The notes beneath the pieces were generated by a model. It was given only the letters and a program-made list of their open reading frames with translations, made no database searches and was not told the origin of the DNA. 64,000 nt of DNA, taken from assembly GCA_024742665.1 (NCBI GenBank), contig JANSYA010000001.1:634425-698424 (forward strand), in the 5' to 3' direction. The position numbers and the translations under genes are program-made. Positions 51,914 through 60,705 of the stretch are shown here, piece after piece (the stretch's first letter is position 1; every line of letters starts with the position of its first letter). This DNA comes from a bacterium. Lineage in GTDB: Bacteria; Spirochaetota; Leptospiria; Leptospirales; Leptonemataceae.

Positions 51914-53134
51914 CTAATGCTTATTCCAGTACGCGCTGGTGATCAGCGCATCGCAGAGCCTGCCGTTGCTCTGCGGGTCGACGACAAGTATGTCATTGCT
52001 GTCGCGCGGAATCGCGTAGATCTTACCATTGGGGGCGAGCACGCCGCCAATCCACTTGTTTGTGCCGCTTGTCCCTGCTGGAACAGTCGTGGCGGTGTTT
52101 GTGTTCGGGTCGATGATGAGTAAGTCGTTGCTGTCGCGCGGAATTCCGTAGATCATGCCGTTAGCGGCGGGCACGCCGCTCGACCACTTGGTTGTTCCGC
52201 TTGTCCCTGCTGGAACAGTCGTGGCGGTGTTTGTGTTCGGGTCGATGATGAGTAGGTCATTGCTACCGTGCGGAATCCCGTAGATCATACCATTTGGCGC
52301 GAGAACGCCGCCAACCCACTTGTCCGCGCCGCTTGTGCCTGCGGGAACAGCAGTGGCGGTGTTTGCGTTTGGGTCGATGACGAGCAGGTCATTGATATTT
52401 TGTGGAATCCCGTAGATCCTGCCATTGGGGGCGCCGACACCGCCGAACCACTTGTTTGTGCCGCTTGTGCCAGCGGGAACAGTCGTGGCGGTGTTTGTAT
52501 TCGGGTCGATGACAATCAGGTCATTGCTGTGCTGCAAAATCCCGTAGATCATCCCATTAGAGGCCAGAACGCCGCCACGCCACTTGTTTGTGCCGCTTGT
52601 ACCTGCCGGAACAATATTCGCGGTGTTTGTGTTTGGGTCGATGACGAGCAGGTCATTGCCGTTTTGCGGAATCCCATAAATCATCCCATTGGGGCCCAGG
52701 ACGCCGCCATTCCATTTTAGAGACCCCGTGGTCCCGGTCGGGAACGTTGTGACGGCGTGCGTATTCGGGTCAATCACCAGCACGTTGTTGTTATCTCGTG
52801 GAATTCCGTAGATCATACCGTTCGCAGCCAGAACGCCGCCAGCCCATTTCTCAGCGCCAGTTTGCGTAGAAGGAATTGTCGAGAATAACGGGGATCCCGC
52901 GGAACCGAGAGCGGACTGCGCCTGCAACTCGGCCTGCACCGCTGCGAAATTTTCCGGTTGAATGATTTGATTCCGGTCAAGCTCACACGCCTGAGAGCTT
53001 TGAATTTGCAGGGTGTAGAGCAGGCTATTCGCTGGATTACAGGTAACGTCAGTGCCAATGCAATCCGTCGGCAAACAGGCTGCGCGTGTGGCGATGATCA
53101 GAAAGCAAGCAGAAAGAAAGATCTGGCGGCGCAT
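51914..53134 (-). CDS. Exported seven-repeat beta-propeller protein
   Basis: About 406 residues from the ATG at 53134. A signal peptide (FLSACFLIIATRAAC) may end in a spirochaetal lipobox. After about 90 residues come seven 44-residue repeats of the form GTNKWxGGVLAPNGMIYGIP followed by xDSNDLLVIDPNTNT, matching seven blades. The repeats are nearly identical, so they spread recently. Similar repeat proteins occur in Leptospira surface proteomes. A ligand-binding or adhesion role is inference only. Confidence 0.85.
   Translation of the reverse strand: MRRQIFLSACFLIIATRAACLPTDCIGTDVTCNPANSLLYTLQIQSSQACELDRNQIIQPENFAAVQAELQAQSALGSAGSPLFSTIPSTQTGAEKWAGGVLAANGMIYGIPRDNNNVLVIDPNTHAVTTFPTGTTGSLKWNGGVLGPNGMIYGIPQNGNDLLVIDPNTNTANIVPAGTSGTNKWRGGVLASNGMIYGILQHSNDLIVIDPNTNTATTVPAGTSGTNKWFGGVGAPNGRIYGIPQNINDLLVIDPNANTATAVPAGTSGADKWVGGVLAPNGMIYGIPHGSNDLLIIDPNTNTATTVPAGTSGTTKWSSGVPAANGMIYGIPRDSNDLLIIDPNTNTATTVPAGTSGTNKWIGGVLAPNGKIYAIPRDSNDILVVDPQSNGRLCDALITSAYWNKH
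52016..52939. repeat. Seven tandem 132-bp repeats coding for propeller blades
   Basis: The GTAGATCNT marker recurs at 52016, 52148, 52280 and on to 52808 in steps of 132 bases, giving seven units of 44 codons. Identity between units is high at DNA level, which favours copy-number change by recombination. The right boundary is approximate. Confidence 0.75.
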
Positions 53135-53303
53135 TTGAAAGGTGCACCCGTACAACTTCCCGGATGACACGTGATCGTAGCCCATCGGGCGAAAGAATGC
53201 CTCCGGTTACCCGATTTATCCGAAATCCGGAGAAATAATTCTGGCTGGAGCGCTTTGCCCGCTGCTTTTACGGGCGGCTTGTCTCGGGTTGGCCTGGGCG
53301 GCA

Positions 53304-54404
53304 CTATGCGTCTTTCGGGGCGCGAGCGTTCCGCCGATACTTGCCAGGCGTCGTGCCGGCGAAGCGTCGGAAGGCTTCGTGAAAGACAGAAGAGGAATTG
53401 AAGCCAACAGCGTAGGCGATGGACAGGACGGTGCGTTTCGGATCTTTAAGGAGTAACTCGCTCGCTTCCTTGATGCGGTATTCGTTGATGAAGGTGCTAA
53501 AATTCTTGCCGAGCTGCTTGTTCAGAAACTGGGAGAGCTGTTCGGGGTTCATACGCAACGCGATCGCCAGATCATCCAGGCTGAGGTTCTCATCGTGGTA
53601 TGCGCGGTCCGATTCCATCAGGCGCTTCAAGCGGCTGTCGATCGCTTCCAAATCGACGCCTTGCAAGCGATACAAATCCGAGCGTTGCCGGCGTATTCCT
53701 TCAACCACGTGAAACAATAAGATTGGATACCGCAGGCCTAAAAAATAGAGGCTAATGAGCATCAGAGTCACGCAAACATAAGCCAGCCGGACTAAAAGAA
53801 TGGATCCGAAAAAATATCCGATTGCGCCGAGCGCGGCCGATAGCAGGAACAAAGCCAGGAACGCGGTCAGTGGGCGTCGATATCCCGCGACTGATTCTGC
53901 GTTGCGCAGCACGTAGATCAATGTACGCAGGCCCATCGCCGCGTAGATCAGGATCAACACCAGGGCGAGTTTGAACGTGACGGGCAAAAGAACCGGATAG
54001 GTTTCGCGCGGTCTTGTCTGGAGCAGGGCGATCTTTTCGTCGGCCGTAAGCGCGTAAATCGTAGAGAGCGCCAGCGTGGCGATGATGCCGGGCGCCAGTT
54101 GAATATATTGCCCCGCGCGAAAACGCGAATCGCTCCGGCTGACCGCATCGATATAAGCCGCCATCAGCGGACCGCAAAAGTACAGGGCCGGAACGTTCAG
54201 AAACAACAGGTGCGGCGCATATAGAATATCCCGGGAGTGCATCAAACCCGCGTGCAATTGGATCACGCCGATTGCAGCCAGAAACAATCCCAGGAAAATC
54301 CGGCGCTGATCAAGCCCCGGCCGGATAAACTGGCCGATGCTGAACAGGATCGCCAGGCCGCCGCCAAAATAGATAAACAGAAAGAGAAAGCGGTCCACGA
54401 TCAT
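53304..54404 (-). CDS. AraC-family regulator with membrane-spanning N-terminal domain
   Basis: A 366-residue protein. Residues 5-235 form about seven hydrophobic helices; residues 260-366 are an AraC-type double helix-turn-helix (LDDLAIALRMNPEQLSQFLN and VLSIAYAVGFNSSSVFHEAF, ending PGKYRRN). A DNA-binding domain tethered to a 7TM-like sensor is typical of Leptospira and Bacteroidetes AraC proteins and implies direct membrane-to-promoter signalling. Signal and targets are unknown; the propeller gene next door is a possible target. Confidence 0.88.
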   Translation of the reverse strand: MIVDRFLFLFIYFGGGLAILFSIGQFIRPGLDQRRIFLGLFLAAIGVIQLHAGLMHSRDILYAPHLLFLNVPALYFCGPLMAAYIDAVSRSDSRFRAGQYIQLAPGIIATLALSTIYALTADEKIALLQTRPRETYPVLLPVTFKLALVLILIYAAMGLRTLIYVLRNAESVAGYRRPLTAFLALFLLSAALGAIGYFFGSILLVRLAYVCVTLMLISLYFLGLRYPILLFHVVEGIRRQRSDLYRLQGVDLEAIDSRLKRLMESDRAYHDENLSLDDLAIALRMNPEQLSQFLNKQLGKNFSTFINEYRIKEASELLLKDPKRTVLSIAYAVGFNSSSVFHEAFRRFAGTTPGKYRRNARAPKDA

Positions 54405-54511
54405 GATATCCCGGATAGCTTCGACTCGAAGCTATTCGCAATGATAGAGAAAAAAAATCGTGGGACGCGCATCGCTTTCATACTCCAAACCTTCGCTGAA
54501 AGCGGCGCCGA

Positions 54512-55726
54512 CTATCGCCGAATCCCACGATGCCAGGCGGTGCCTTCGAAATAACGATAGACGCGCGAAAAGAATCCGACCGGGCGCCCTTCGCAGCGCG
54601 GCAGGGAATCGTACTGCGCGCTGAGCAAGCCCTGGCCGCCTTCCCATAGTTGATCGCAGCCGCTTTCGCGCAATGTCGCGGTAACCTTGCGCCGCGCGCC
54701 TTCCGACAGCCCTTCGAAGTGATCCTGTAAACGCTTGCGACACCACAGGCGATAGGGGATCACCGGCAGATTGCGGTACTCGACGTCTTCGATCGTAACG
54801 TTGAATTTGCGACGGCCGGCGGCCGAGGCGTGCGCCATCGCCGAAAGATAGGGCAGATATGTGGCGCCGATCGCGCGCAGGATCGGCTGCCAGCCTTCGG
54901 GCAGTCGGCCGCTTTTTGCCGACCACTTTACGTTCTGGCGATTGCCCGGCAGCTTCTTTGAGATTTTCGTTTGCAGTTTGCGATCTCCCGCGGGATCGAC
55001 GGTGCTATGGCGCGCTTCCCACATGCGCGCGACCCAGGCGTAGACTGCCGGGGCCTCTTCGCGCATGATGCGGGCGGGCGTGGGGTCGATGCTGAAGTGG
55101 CGAAACATTGACGCAAAAAATCCGAAGTCCGCGAGGGACGGCCGATCGCCGAGCAGAAATTTCGAATCGCGTAGAATCGCTTCCAGGCGCTGGAGCGTCT
55201 GGCGATATTCGCCCTCGACGTGGGCGCGTGTGTTCCGGCGAATGCCGTCGCCTTTAATGTACGTTTTCATCTGGCGATAGATTAAAAAACGTTTCGTCAA
55301 CCAGCGCGTGCCGGGCGGATGAAAGATAAAGTCTTCGAGAAATCGCCGTCCGTACAGCTCGCGGTCTTTCTTAAAGCTCCAGCGATAGTGCAGCGCCGGC
55401 CGCCACATCCATTCGTCGGCGTAGTCTTCTAAGAGCCGACAGAAGAAGGCCTGGTATTCGTCGGCGGGCAGCACCGGGCCGGCGGGATAGCGCGCTTCGA
55501 ACCAGTCGATCATCGGCGTTGTATCGCGCAGCCATTCGCCGTCGGGGGTTTCGACGACGGGCACCTGCATCATGCCGGTGTTCGGCAGAATCACGTTGGT
55601 CATCATGCGCCAGTCGATGTGCACCAGCTCGTGGGGAATCTGTTTGTAGCGTAAGTAGGCCTGCATCTTCCCGCTGAAGTACGAGATGTCCATATAGTAC
55701 AGGCGAAACTTTGCACGAGCCGACAT
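54512..55726 (-). CDS. Large glutathione S-transferase-fold protein
   Basis: A 404-residue protein. The first 80 residues are a thioredoxin-like GST N-terminal domain (FRLYYMDISYFSGKMQAYLR, then QVPVVETPDGEWLRDTTPMI with the cis-proline and SNAIL-like DTTPMI). The C-terminal helical domain contains LGDRPSLADFGFFASMFRHF, the usual GST N-capping region. About 130 residues beyond this have no recognised fold. Function is probably glutathione-dependent or metaxin-like binding; not settled. Longer than typical GSTs (about 210). Confidence 0.75.
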   Translation of the reverse strand: MSARAKFRLYYMDISYFSGKMQAYLRYKQIPHELVHIDWRMMTNVILPNTGMMQVPVVETPDGEWLRDTTPMIDWFEARYPAGPVLPADEYQAFFCRLLEDYADEWMWRPALHYRWSFKKDRELYGRRFLEDFIFHPPGTRWLTKRFLIYRQMKTYIKGDGIRRNTRAHVEGEYRQTLQRLEAILRDSKFLLGDRPSLADFGFFASMFRHFSIDPTPARIMREEAPAVYAWVARMWEARHSTVDPAGDRKLQTKISKKLPGNRQNVKWSAKSGRLPEGWQPILRAIGATYLPYLSAMAHASAAGRRKFNVTIEDVEYRNLPVIPYRLWCRKRLQDHFEGLSEGARRKVTATLRESGCDQLWEGGQGLLSAQYDSLPRCEGRPVGFFSRVYRYFEGTAWHRGIRR

Positions 55727-55846
55727 ATGCCAGATGTCGCGCAGCCTGCGAGAACTTACAGCGAAATTCGTCGACGTCTTTCGGCGGATCGCTGAGTCGC
55801 CGGTTGCTTCTGTGGATTGCGGGGCTGTCCGGCGGGATCGCGGGGC

Positions 55847-56716
55847 TTATTGCAGCAGCTCGATCGTTTCCGCGACGCCGCCCCGTTCGATCAGCCGCAC
55901 GCTCATCAGGGGCACGTTCTGCAGTCCGGGATTGCGGATGGCTTCGGCGATTGCCAGGATCTGACTGTCGTGGCGATCGAGGATGGGCCCGCGGGCGGCG
56001 GCGTTCAGGCCGTCCAGTTCATGGGCGAGGTCCCAGGCGTGCTCCCGCGCGCGATTCAGACTGAAGCGCATCAGGCTGTTTTCCGGGCCGCGGATCAGGG
56101 GATCGATCGCCCCCAGAGCGGGCCAGATCTGGCGCAGTTCCTGCAACACTTCTTCGAGCAGTTCCGAGAGCATGCGATCCATGCGTTCGAAGTCGGCGCG
56201 AAATTTTGGCAGGGCGTCGGCCGGTCCGCTGGCGACGGTGGCCACCGCCAGGTCGAGGTTGATGTGGGCGTTCAGAGCGAGCAGGATGTGCTGGGGGACG
56301 AGCAGCCAGAAATCGCGATTCGCGCGCAGGGCGATTTCCCACGAGCGCATGGGCCGGCCGCCCTGATTGAACAGGCCCACCGCTTCGAAATAGCGCTCCG
56401 CCAGCACGACGCTCAGGCGTTCCACCCGGGATCCGTCGTCGAAAACGCCGTCGGCGATTCCATCGCGCACGCGAACAATCAGCCGCGAATAAAAGGCCGC
56501 GAAATAGCCCACGCGATTCCGATCTTTCCGAGCGGATGCAATGATCTCCGCAAGCTTTTGCAGAATCCCGTCGATGGATTTGGCCGGCACACATTCAGGG
56601 GTGTTCAGGCTATCGTGCGCTACAAGTAAAAAATCCCGCGCGGCGCGGCGAACAGAAAATACTGGCGGTTCATCGCCTGATCGGCGGGAGTGTATTCCTG
56701 CCGTCGTGAAACGCAT
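55847..56716 (-). CDS. DUF5995 family protein
   Basis: About 289 residues from the ATG at 56716; a start at 56830 would overlap the divergent gene. It matches DUF5995: VGYFAAFYSRLIVRVRDGIA, RVERLSVVLAERYFEAVGLF, and the hallmark PQHILLALNAHINLDLAVAT with its conserved histidine. The family is helical and of unknown function; conserved His/Asp/Asn hint at metal or phosphate binding. It is divergent from a small conserved-looking gene, the two start codons being about 15 bases apart. Confidence 0.75.
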   Translation of the reverse strand: MRFTTAGIHSRRSGDEPPVFSVRRAARDFLLVAHDSLNTPECVPAKSIDGILQKLAEIIASARKDRNRVGYFAAFYSRLIVRVRDGIADGVFDDGSRVERLSVVLAERYFEAVGLFNQGGRPMRSWEIALRANRDFWLLVPQHILLALNAHINLDLAVATVASGPADALPKFRADFERMDRMLSELLEEVLQELRQIWPALGAIDPLIRGPENSLMRFSLNRAREHAWDLAHELDGLNAAARGPILDRHDSQILAIAEAIRNPGLQNVPLMSVRLIERGGVAETIELLQ

Positions 56717-56731
56717 CGGCGGGGAAAAGTC

Positions 56732-57052
56732 ATGTCGCAAGAAAAAAGTCAAGATCTGCCGTCGGGACCGGCGAATCTCGCGGAGCTCGAAGACCTGCGC
56801 GAACAGCTGCGTCGTTTTCTGGAAGCGCATTTGAAGACGCGCATTGTCGAAGTAAACAACGGTTCTCTGAAGATGCTGGTCATGCTCGCCAAAAACACGA
56901 ACGCGAAGATCAAAGATAAGATGATCAACTACAAGCTCGCCGAGCTCGCCAAACGCCTGCTGGTGGACACGCCAGTCGGCCGCCGGGATTTCGTGGTGTG
57001 CGAGTTTCTGATCGAGGAGTTAAATAAATATGTGGCCAGCAAGCTGAAGTAG
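56732..57052 (+). CDS. Small helical protein of unknown function
   Basis: A 106-residue protein from the ATG at 56732, preceded by GGGGAAAAGTC. It reads LEDLREQLRRFLEAHLKTRI, NNGSLKMLVMLAKNTNAKIK and FVVCEFLIEELNKYVASKLK: almost entirely helical, charged, with one cysteine and no signal peptide. I do not recognise the family. It is divergent from the DUF5995 gene and is followed by a 19-bp direct repeat. Confidence 0.6.
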   Translation: MSQEKSQDLPSGPANLAELEDLREQLRRFLEAHLKTRIVEVNNGSLKMLVMLAKNTNAKIKDKMINYKLAELAKRLLVDTPVGRRDFVVCEFLIEELNKYVASKLK

Positions 57053-57058
57053 TCCGGC

Positions 57059-57106
57059 GCATCGCCCGTGCAGGATTGCATCGCCCGTGCAGGATTGCAT
57101 CGCGCG
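57059..57106. repeat. Tandem 19-bp repeat
   Basis: GCATCGCCCGTGCAGGATT occurs at 57059-57077 and 57078-57096 and begins a third time. It lies between two convergent genes. Confidence 0.7.
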
Positions 57107-57151
57107 GATTATTCGTGCGCTACACGCGTTCCGACTTGCAGGCGCAGGGGT

Positions 57152-58117
57152 TCAGTCGATCCAGGGGAACAGCTTCGCGTCCCCTTTCTTCGACTTTGCG
57201 CGCTTTTCTTTTGTGTCGTTCAGCTGCTTTTTGAGCTTCGACAGGCCTTTGCGCAGAATCCGTTCGGCTTCTTTGCGCGCCTGCTTGCGCTTCTTTTTAT
57301 CTTCGGCCTGTTCTTTGAGCGAATAGGTGTGATCGCGCAAGAAGCTCATCAGTTCTTTGCGCGTCGGAAAATTTTTGAGTTCCTCATGCGAAATCGCGTC
57401 GCCGATGCGGACTCTTATTTTCGTGCCGATCTTATTCGTGATTTCGTTTAAGAGCAGCGAAAGGCGCAGGCTGGGATTGATATGGCTTGCGATCTGGAAG
57501 AGCCGGCTGTTCTGGCCGGCGAAGAAGATCGGTACGACCTTCGCCTTCGATTTCAAGATCAGCTTCGAAGTGAAAGGATTCCAGTCCGGATCTTCCGCGA
57601 CGCCGAAGGGTTTTTTCGCCGTCGAGACCGCGCCGCCGGGAAAAATCAAAATCGCTTCGCCGCGATCTAATGAAGTCAGGGCTTCCTGGCGGGTTCGCAC
57701 GTTCAGGTCGATCGCTTCGCGGGTCGTAGAGAATTCGACCGGCAGAAAGTACTGCTCTACGCCGGGAATCGCGCACAGCACGTTGTTCGTGAGAATCTTG
57801 AAATTCTTGCGGCGCAGCGACGCCAGATAGCAAATCAGAATGCCGTCAACGACTCCGAAGGGATGGTTCGCGACAATCACCAGCGGTCCGTCGCCCTCGG
57901 CCGGTAGAATATTCAGGCGCTCCTGGTCGAAGTCGACGTCGATTTCGAGCACCTTGACGATCTGCTCCCAGATGTTCAGATCCGACTCGGGATCGAGGCT
58001 TTTGTATAGCCGGTCCAATTTCGGTCGCCCCGTCACGATTTCAATCAGCTCCATCAGACCTCGTTTGAGTTTCGAGTCTTTCGGGGCCGCGTAGCTCAGT
58101 CGTTCACGATTATTCAT
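57152..58117 (-). CDS. Lysophospholipid acyltransferase (PlsC/OlsA-like)
   Basis: A 321-residue acyltransferase. The catalytic region VIVANHPFGVVDGILICYL carries the histidine and aspartate of the LPLAT superfamily, and AILIFPGGAVSTAKKPFG corresponds to the FPEGT block. The N-terminal 60 residues and a lysine/arginine-rich helical tail (about 270-321) are extra. Substrate could be lysophosphatidate or ornithine lipid; NHPFG-type sites recall OlsA-like enzymes. A near-leaderless promoter lies just upstream. Confidence 0.83.
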   Translation of the reverse strand: MNNRERLSYAAPKDSKLKRGLMELIEIVTGRPKLDRLYKSLDPESDLNIWEQIVKVLEIDVDFDQERLNILPAEGDGPLVIVANHPFGVVDGILICYLASLRRKNFKILTNNVLCAIPGVEQYFLPVEFSTTREAIDLNVRTRQEALTSLDRGEAILIFPGGAVSTAKKPFGVAEDPDWNPFTSKLILKSKAKVVPIFFAGQNSRLFQIASHINPSLRLSLLLNEITNKIGTKIRVRIGDAISHEELKNFPTRKELMSFLRDHTYSLKEQAEDKKKRKQARKEAERILRKGLSKLKKQLNDTKEKRAKSKKGDAKLFPWID

Positions 58118-58129
58118 GGGAATGGACGA

Positions 58130-58158
58130 GTTTTAGCCGGCCGGGACCTTCATGTCAA
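58130..58158 (-). promoter_or_regulatory. Sigma-70-type promoter of the acyltransferase gene
   Basis: On the minus strand TTGACA (58158-58153), 17 bases, TAAAAC (58135-58130). A transcript starting seven bases on would carry only about six bases of leader before the ATG at 58117, and no ribosome-binding site is seen. Confidence 0.45.
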
Positions 58159-58356
58159 GCTTTCCAGAGTCGCCAGCGCCGCATTCGCCGGCGACTTCAC
58201 GCCGCCATTTTTTGTCGTTCCAGATAGTCTTTCGTAATCCGAGCGGCCACGCCGGAGTATTTGCGTTGCTCGCGTCCGGTTATGTGAAAAAGTTCGGCGG
58301 GCTGGCGTAAGAATCGAAGGCGTGGGACGACGAAGACAGAGAGGCAGACGAAATTT

Positions 58357-58944
58357 ATGGCGGCGCGCAGTTTAACAGGCACATTAAAAGAAGCGCGGGC
58401 CTGCACGGTCTGCAGCGAGCACCTGCCCCTCGGTCCGCGGCCGATCGTGCGGGCGCACAAACAGTCGCGCATTCTACTGGTCGGCCAGGCCCCCGGCACG
58501 CGTGTGCACAATACCGGCGTGCCCTGGAACGATCCCAGCGGGGATCGCCTGCGGGCCTGGCTGAATATCGACAAAGAAATATTTTACGACGAATCGATCT
58601 TCGCGATCGTACCGATGGGCTTTTGCTATCCAGGCCGCGATCAGCGCGGCGGCGACGCTCCTCCGCGGCCGGAGTGCGCGCCGCTGTGGCATGCGAAGCT
58701 GCGCAAGTACATGCCCGACATTCAGCTGACGATTCTGATCGGCAAGTACGCTCAGGCCTACTATTTAGAAGATCGCGTGAAAAAGACTCTCGGCGATACC
58801 GTCAAAGCCTATCGCGAGTACGGCGAGGGCATTATGGTTTTGCCGCATCCTTCGCCGCGCAATACCATGTGGCTCAAAAAGAATCCCTGGTACGAAAAAC
58901 AAATCGTGCCGGAGCTGCGCCGGCGAGTGCGGGCCCTGCTATAG
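58357..58944 (+). CDS. Iron-sulfur uracil-DNA glycosylase (family 4/5-like)
   Basis: A 195-residue UDG-superfamily protein. Four cysteines at 16, 19, 90 and 107 follow the C-x2-C, C-x16-C pattern of Fe-S uracil glycosylases. The active-site motif LLVGQAPGTRVHNTG starts at 41 and the late motif LPHPSPRN lies near 165. It removes uracil (or related deaminated bases) from DNA to start base-excision repair. Position 48-49 is divergent from the ED/PE seen in classical families, so the exact substrate is open. Confidence 0.83.
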   Translation: MAARSLTGTLKEARACTVCSEHLPLGPRPIVRAHKQSRILLVGQAPGTRVHNTGVPWNDPSGDRLRAWLNIDKEIFYDESIFAIVPMGFCYPGRDQRGGDAPPRPECAPLWHAKLRKYMPDIQLTILIGKYAQAYYLEDRVKKTLGDTVKAYREYGEGIMVLPHPSPRNTMWLKKNPWYEKQIVPELRRRVRALL

Positions 58945-58960
58945 TTGCGATAATCGGCGG

Positions 58961-59647
58961 TCATTCCGTCGGGAATAAAATGCTGTCCGCGATTGAATAA
59001 GATTCCGTTCGAGCTTCTTCGCACCATGCCCGGACGTCGGCTTGGTTCAGTACGTTCGCCATGTACTCTTCGATCGCCGGAGCCCGGTCCGCCGGTGCCG
59101 AAACACCGTAGGTCTGAAAGCGAGTTACGACCGGAGCGTAAAAAATATCCGCGAGTCCGTACGCGCCGAATAAGAACGGCCCGCCGGAATCTGCGAGCGC
59201 GGCGGAGAATATAGAGAAGACGCGTTCAATTTCCGATTCCAGGCCGGCCTCGTCCCCGGCCGAAACTCGTAGATTGTGCGTGGAGCGAATATCGACCGGC
59301 ATCCATTTGCGGATCTTAAAGAACCCCGAATGCATTTCGCAGACCAGAGATCGGGCCAGCGCTCGCGCGGCGGTCTCCTCCGGATACCAGGTCTGTTCGG
59401 GGCTCTTTTCCACGAGATACATGGCGATCGCAAGCGAGTCGTGAATGCGAAGATCGCCGTCGATTAGAATCGGAACGAGTCCCGTCGGTCCCCATTCGCG
59501 CAGTCGTTCTTTGTAGCCGTCGGCGAAGAGCGGGACGACGATTTCTTCGATCTTCTCGTCCGGATTCGCGGCGCTGAAAAAGCGAGCGACGAGTCCCGCG
59601 CGCATGGACCAGCTGGAGTGATTTTTATTTCCCAGAATCAGCTGCAT
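58961..59647 (-). CDS. Glutathione S-transferase
   Basis: A 228-residue GST. The N-terminus LILGNKNHSSWSMRAGLVAR is typical of the YfcF/YghU-like bacterial subgroup, with PILIDGDLRIHDSLAIAMYL as the glutathione-binding loop (cis-proline, serine in DSLAI). The C-terminal helical domain has GPFLFGAYGLADIFYAPVVT. It conjugates or reduces electrophiles with glutathione; glutathione use in this organism is supported by the formaldehyde operon. Convergent with the UDG gene. Confidence 0.88.
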   Translation of the reverse strand: MQLILGNKNHSSWSMRAGLVARFFSAANPDEKIEEIVVPLFADGYKERLREWGPTGLVPILIDGDLRIHDSLAIAMYLVEKSPEQTWYPEETAARALARSLVCEMHSGFFKIRKWMPVDIRSTHNLRVSAGDEAGLESEIERVFSIFSAALADSGGPFLFGAYGLADIFYAPVVTRFQTYGVSAPADRAPAIEEYMANVLNQADVRAWCEEARTESYSIADSILFPTE

Positions 59648-59666
59648 AAATTTTCTCCGAATGCAA

Positions 59667-60683
59667 TCAGTCAGGCCTGAGTTCGTCCGCGTCCGTTTCC
59701 GCCTGCTTCGTTGCGCTTTGGGCGTCGGTCTGCGACAGGCTTTCGCCGCGCGAAAGATAGGTCGCGCGATCGTTTTGCACGTCGAAGCCGAGGCTCTCGC
59801 CGACTTTGACGAGTAGAATGCGCTCCGAGATCCCGCTCTTCGCGATTGAGTCCAGGATCAGTTCCATTTCGGTGCCGCCGCGCCGATAAAACGTGCTGTG
59901 ATGGATCGGCACCATCCAGCGCGCGCCGGTATCTTTGAAGGCCTGCACCGCTTCGTACGGATCCACGTGTACATATTGCCCGATCGCCGATCGCAGCAGC
60001 GAATTGCCGCCGCTCGGACCGACCGGAATCAACGCGAGATCGATGTCGAAATCTTCGCCCAGCTTTTTGAAGAGCGTGTCGTTGTAGCCCGTGTCGCCGG
60101 CGAAGTAGACCGTTACGTCTTTGTATTCGATTACGTAGCCGTTGTAGGGTTCGCCGTCCCAGAGATTGTCGATTAGAATACGTCCGCCGAAGTGCTGAGC
60201 GGGCACCGCCGTAACGCGCACTCCGTCACCTTCGACGACCGTGCCGTCCACGACCGGCGCTACCGAATCCGCGGCGACGCCGGGAATATATATCGCGCCG
60301 CCGGCCGGGACCAGCAGTCGTTTCGCGGAGGGCAGCGCCTTGAGGGATGCGCGGTCCAGGTGATCGAAGTGCGTATGCGAAATCAATACCCAGTCCAGCT
60401 CCGGCAGATCTTCGACCTGCATGGCCGGTTCGACGAAGCGTTTCACCGGACCCAGGTACTGACTGAAGCAGGGGTCCGTGAGAATCCAGCGATCGTAAAT
60501 ACGCAGGAGCACTGTGGCGTGACCGATCCAGTGCGCTTCGACGTTATGAATCGACTGCGGCTGCGAATTCGGAACGACGCGATGCTCGGCCGGTAGCGTG
60601 AATTGAAACAGGCTGCAGTTGAGCTGCACGGAGAGCGCCGCGAAAGCGATCATAGAGAGCGATCGAGTGATGAAGCCTGGCAT
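59667..60683 (-). CDS. Metallo-beta-lactamase-fold hydrolase, NAPE-PLD-like, probable lipoprotein
   Basis: A 338-residue protein with a signal segment ending SVQLNC (possible lipobox at 23). The metal motif HTHFDH lies in LISHTHFDHLDRASLKALPS, with VYFAGDTGYNDTLFK and VPIHHSTFYRRGG supplying further ligands. The domain order fits N-acyl-phosphatidylethanolamine phospholipase D-like or RomA-type enzymes. It probably acts on lipids or other phosphodiesters at the envelope; the substrate is not decided. Confidence 0.85.
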   Translation of the reverse strand: MPGFITRSLSMIAFAALSVQLNCSLFQFTLPAEHRVVPNSQPQSIHNVEAHWIGHATVLLRIYDRWILTDPCFSQYLGPVKRFVEPAMQVEDLPELDWVLISHTHFDHLDRASLKALPSAKRLLVPAGGAIYIPGVAADSVAPVVDGTVVEGDGVRVTAVPAQHFGGRILIDNLWDGEPYNGYVIEYKDVTVYFAGDTGYNDTLFKKLGEDFDIDLALIPVGPSGGNSLLRSAIGQYVHVDPYEAVQAFKDTGARWMVPIHHSTFYRRGGTEMELILDSIAKSGISERILLVKVGESLGFDVQNDRATYLSRGESLSQTDAQSATKQAETDADELRPD

Positions 60684-60705
60684 TGCGTTTTCCGTTCAGC
60701 GTAGC

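Noticed and set aside
58197..58574. A 125-codon minus-strand frame ending in a helical, charged stretch (GVAARITKDYLERQKMAA)
   Set aside because: It mostly overlaps the uracil-DNA glycosylase gene in antisense. The last 40 residues look protein-like but have no start codon of their own; a gene remnant is possible but not supported.
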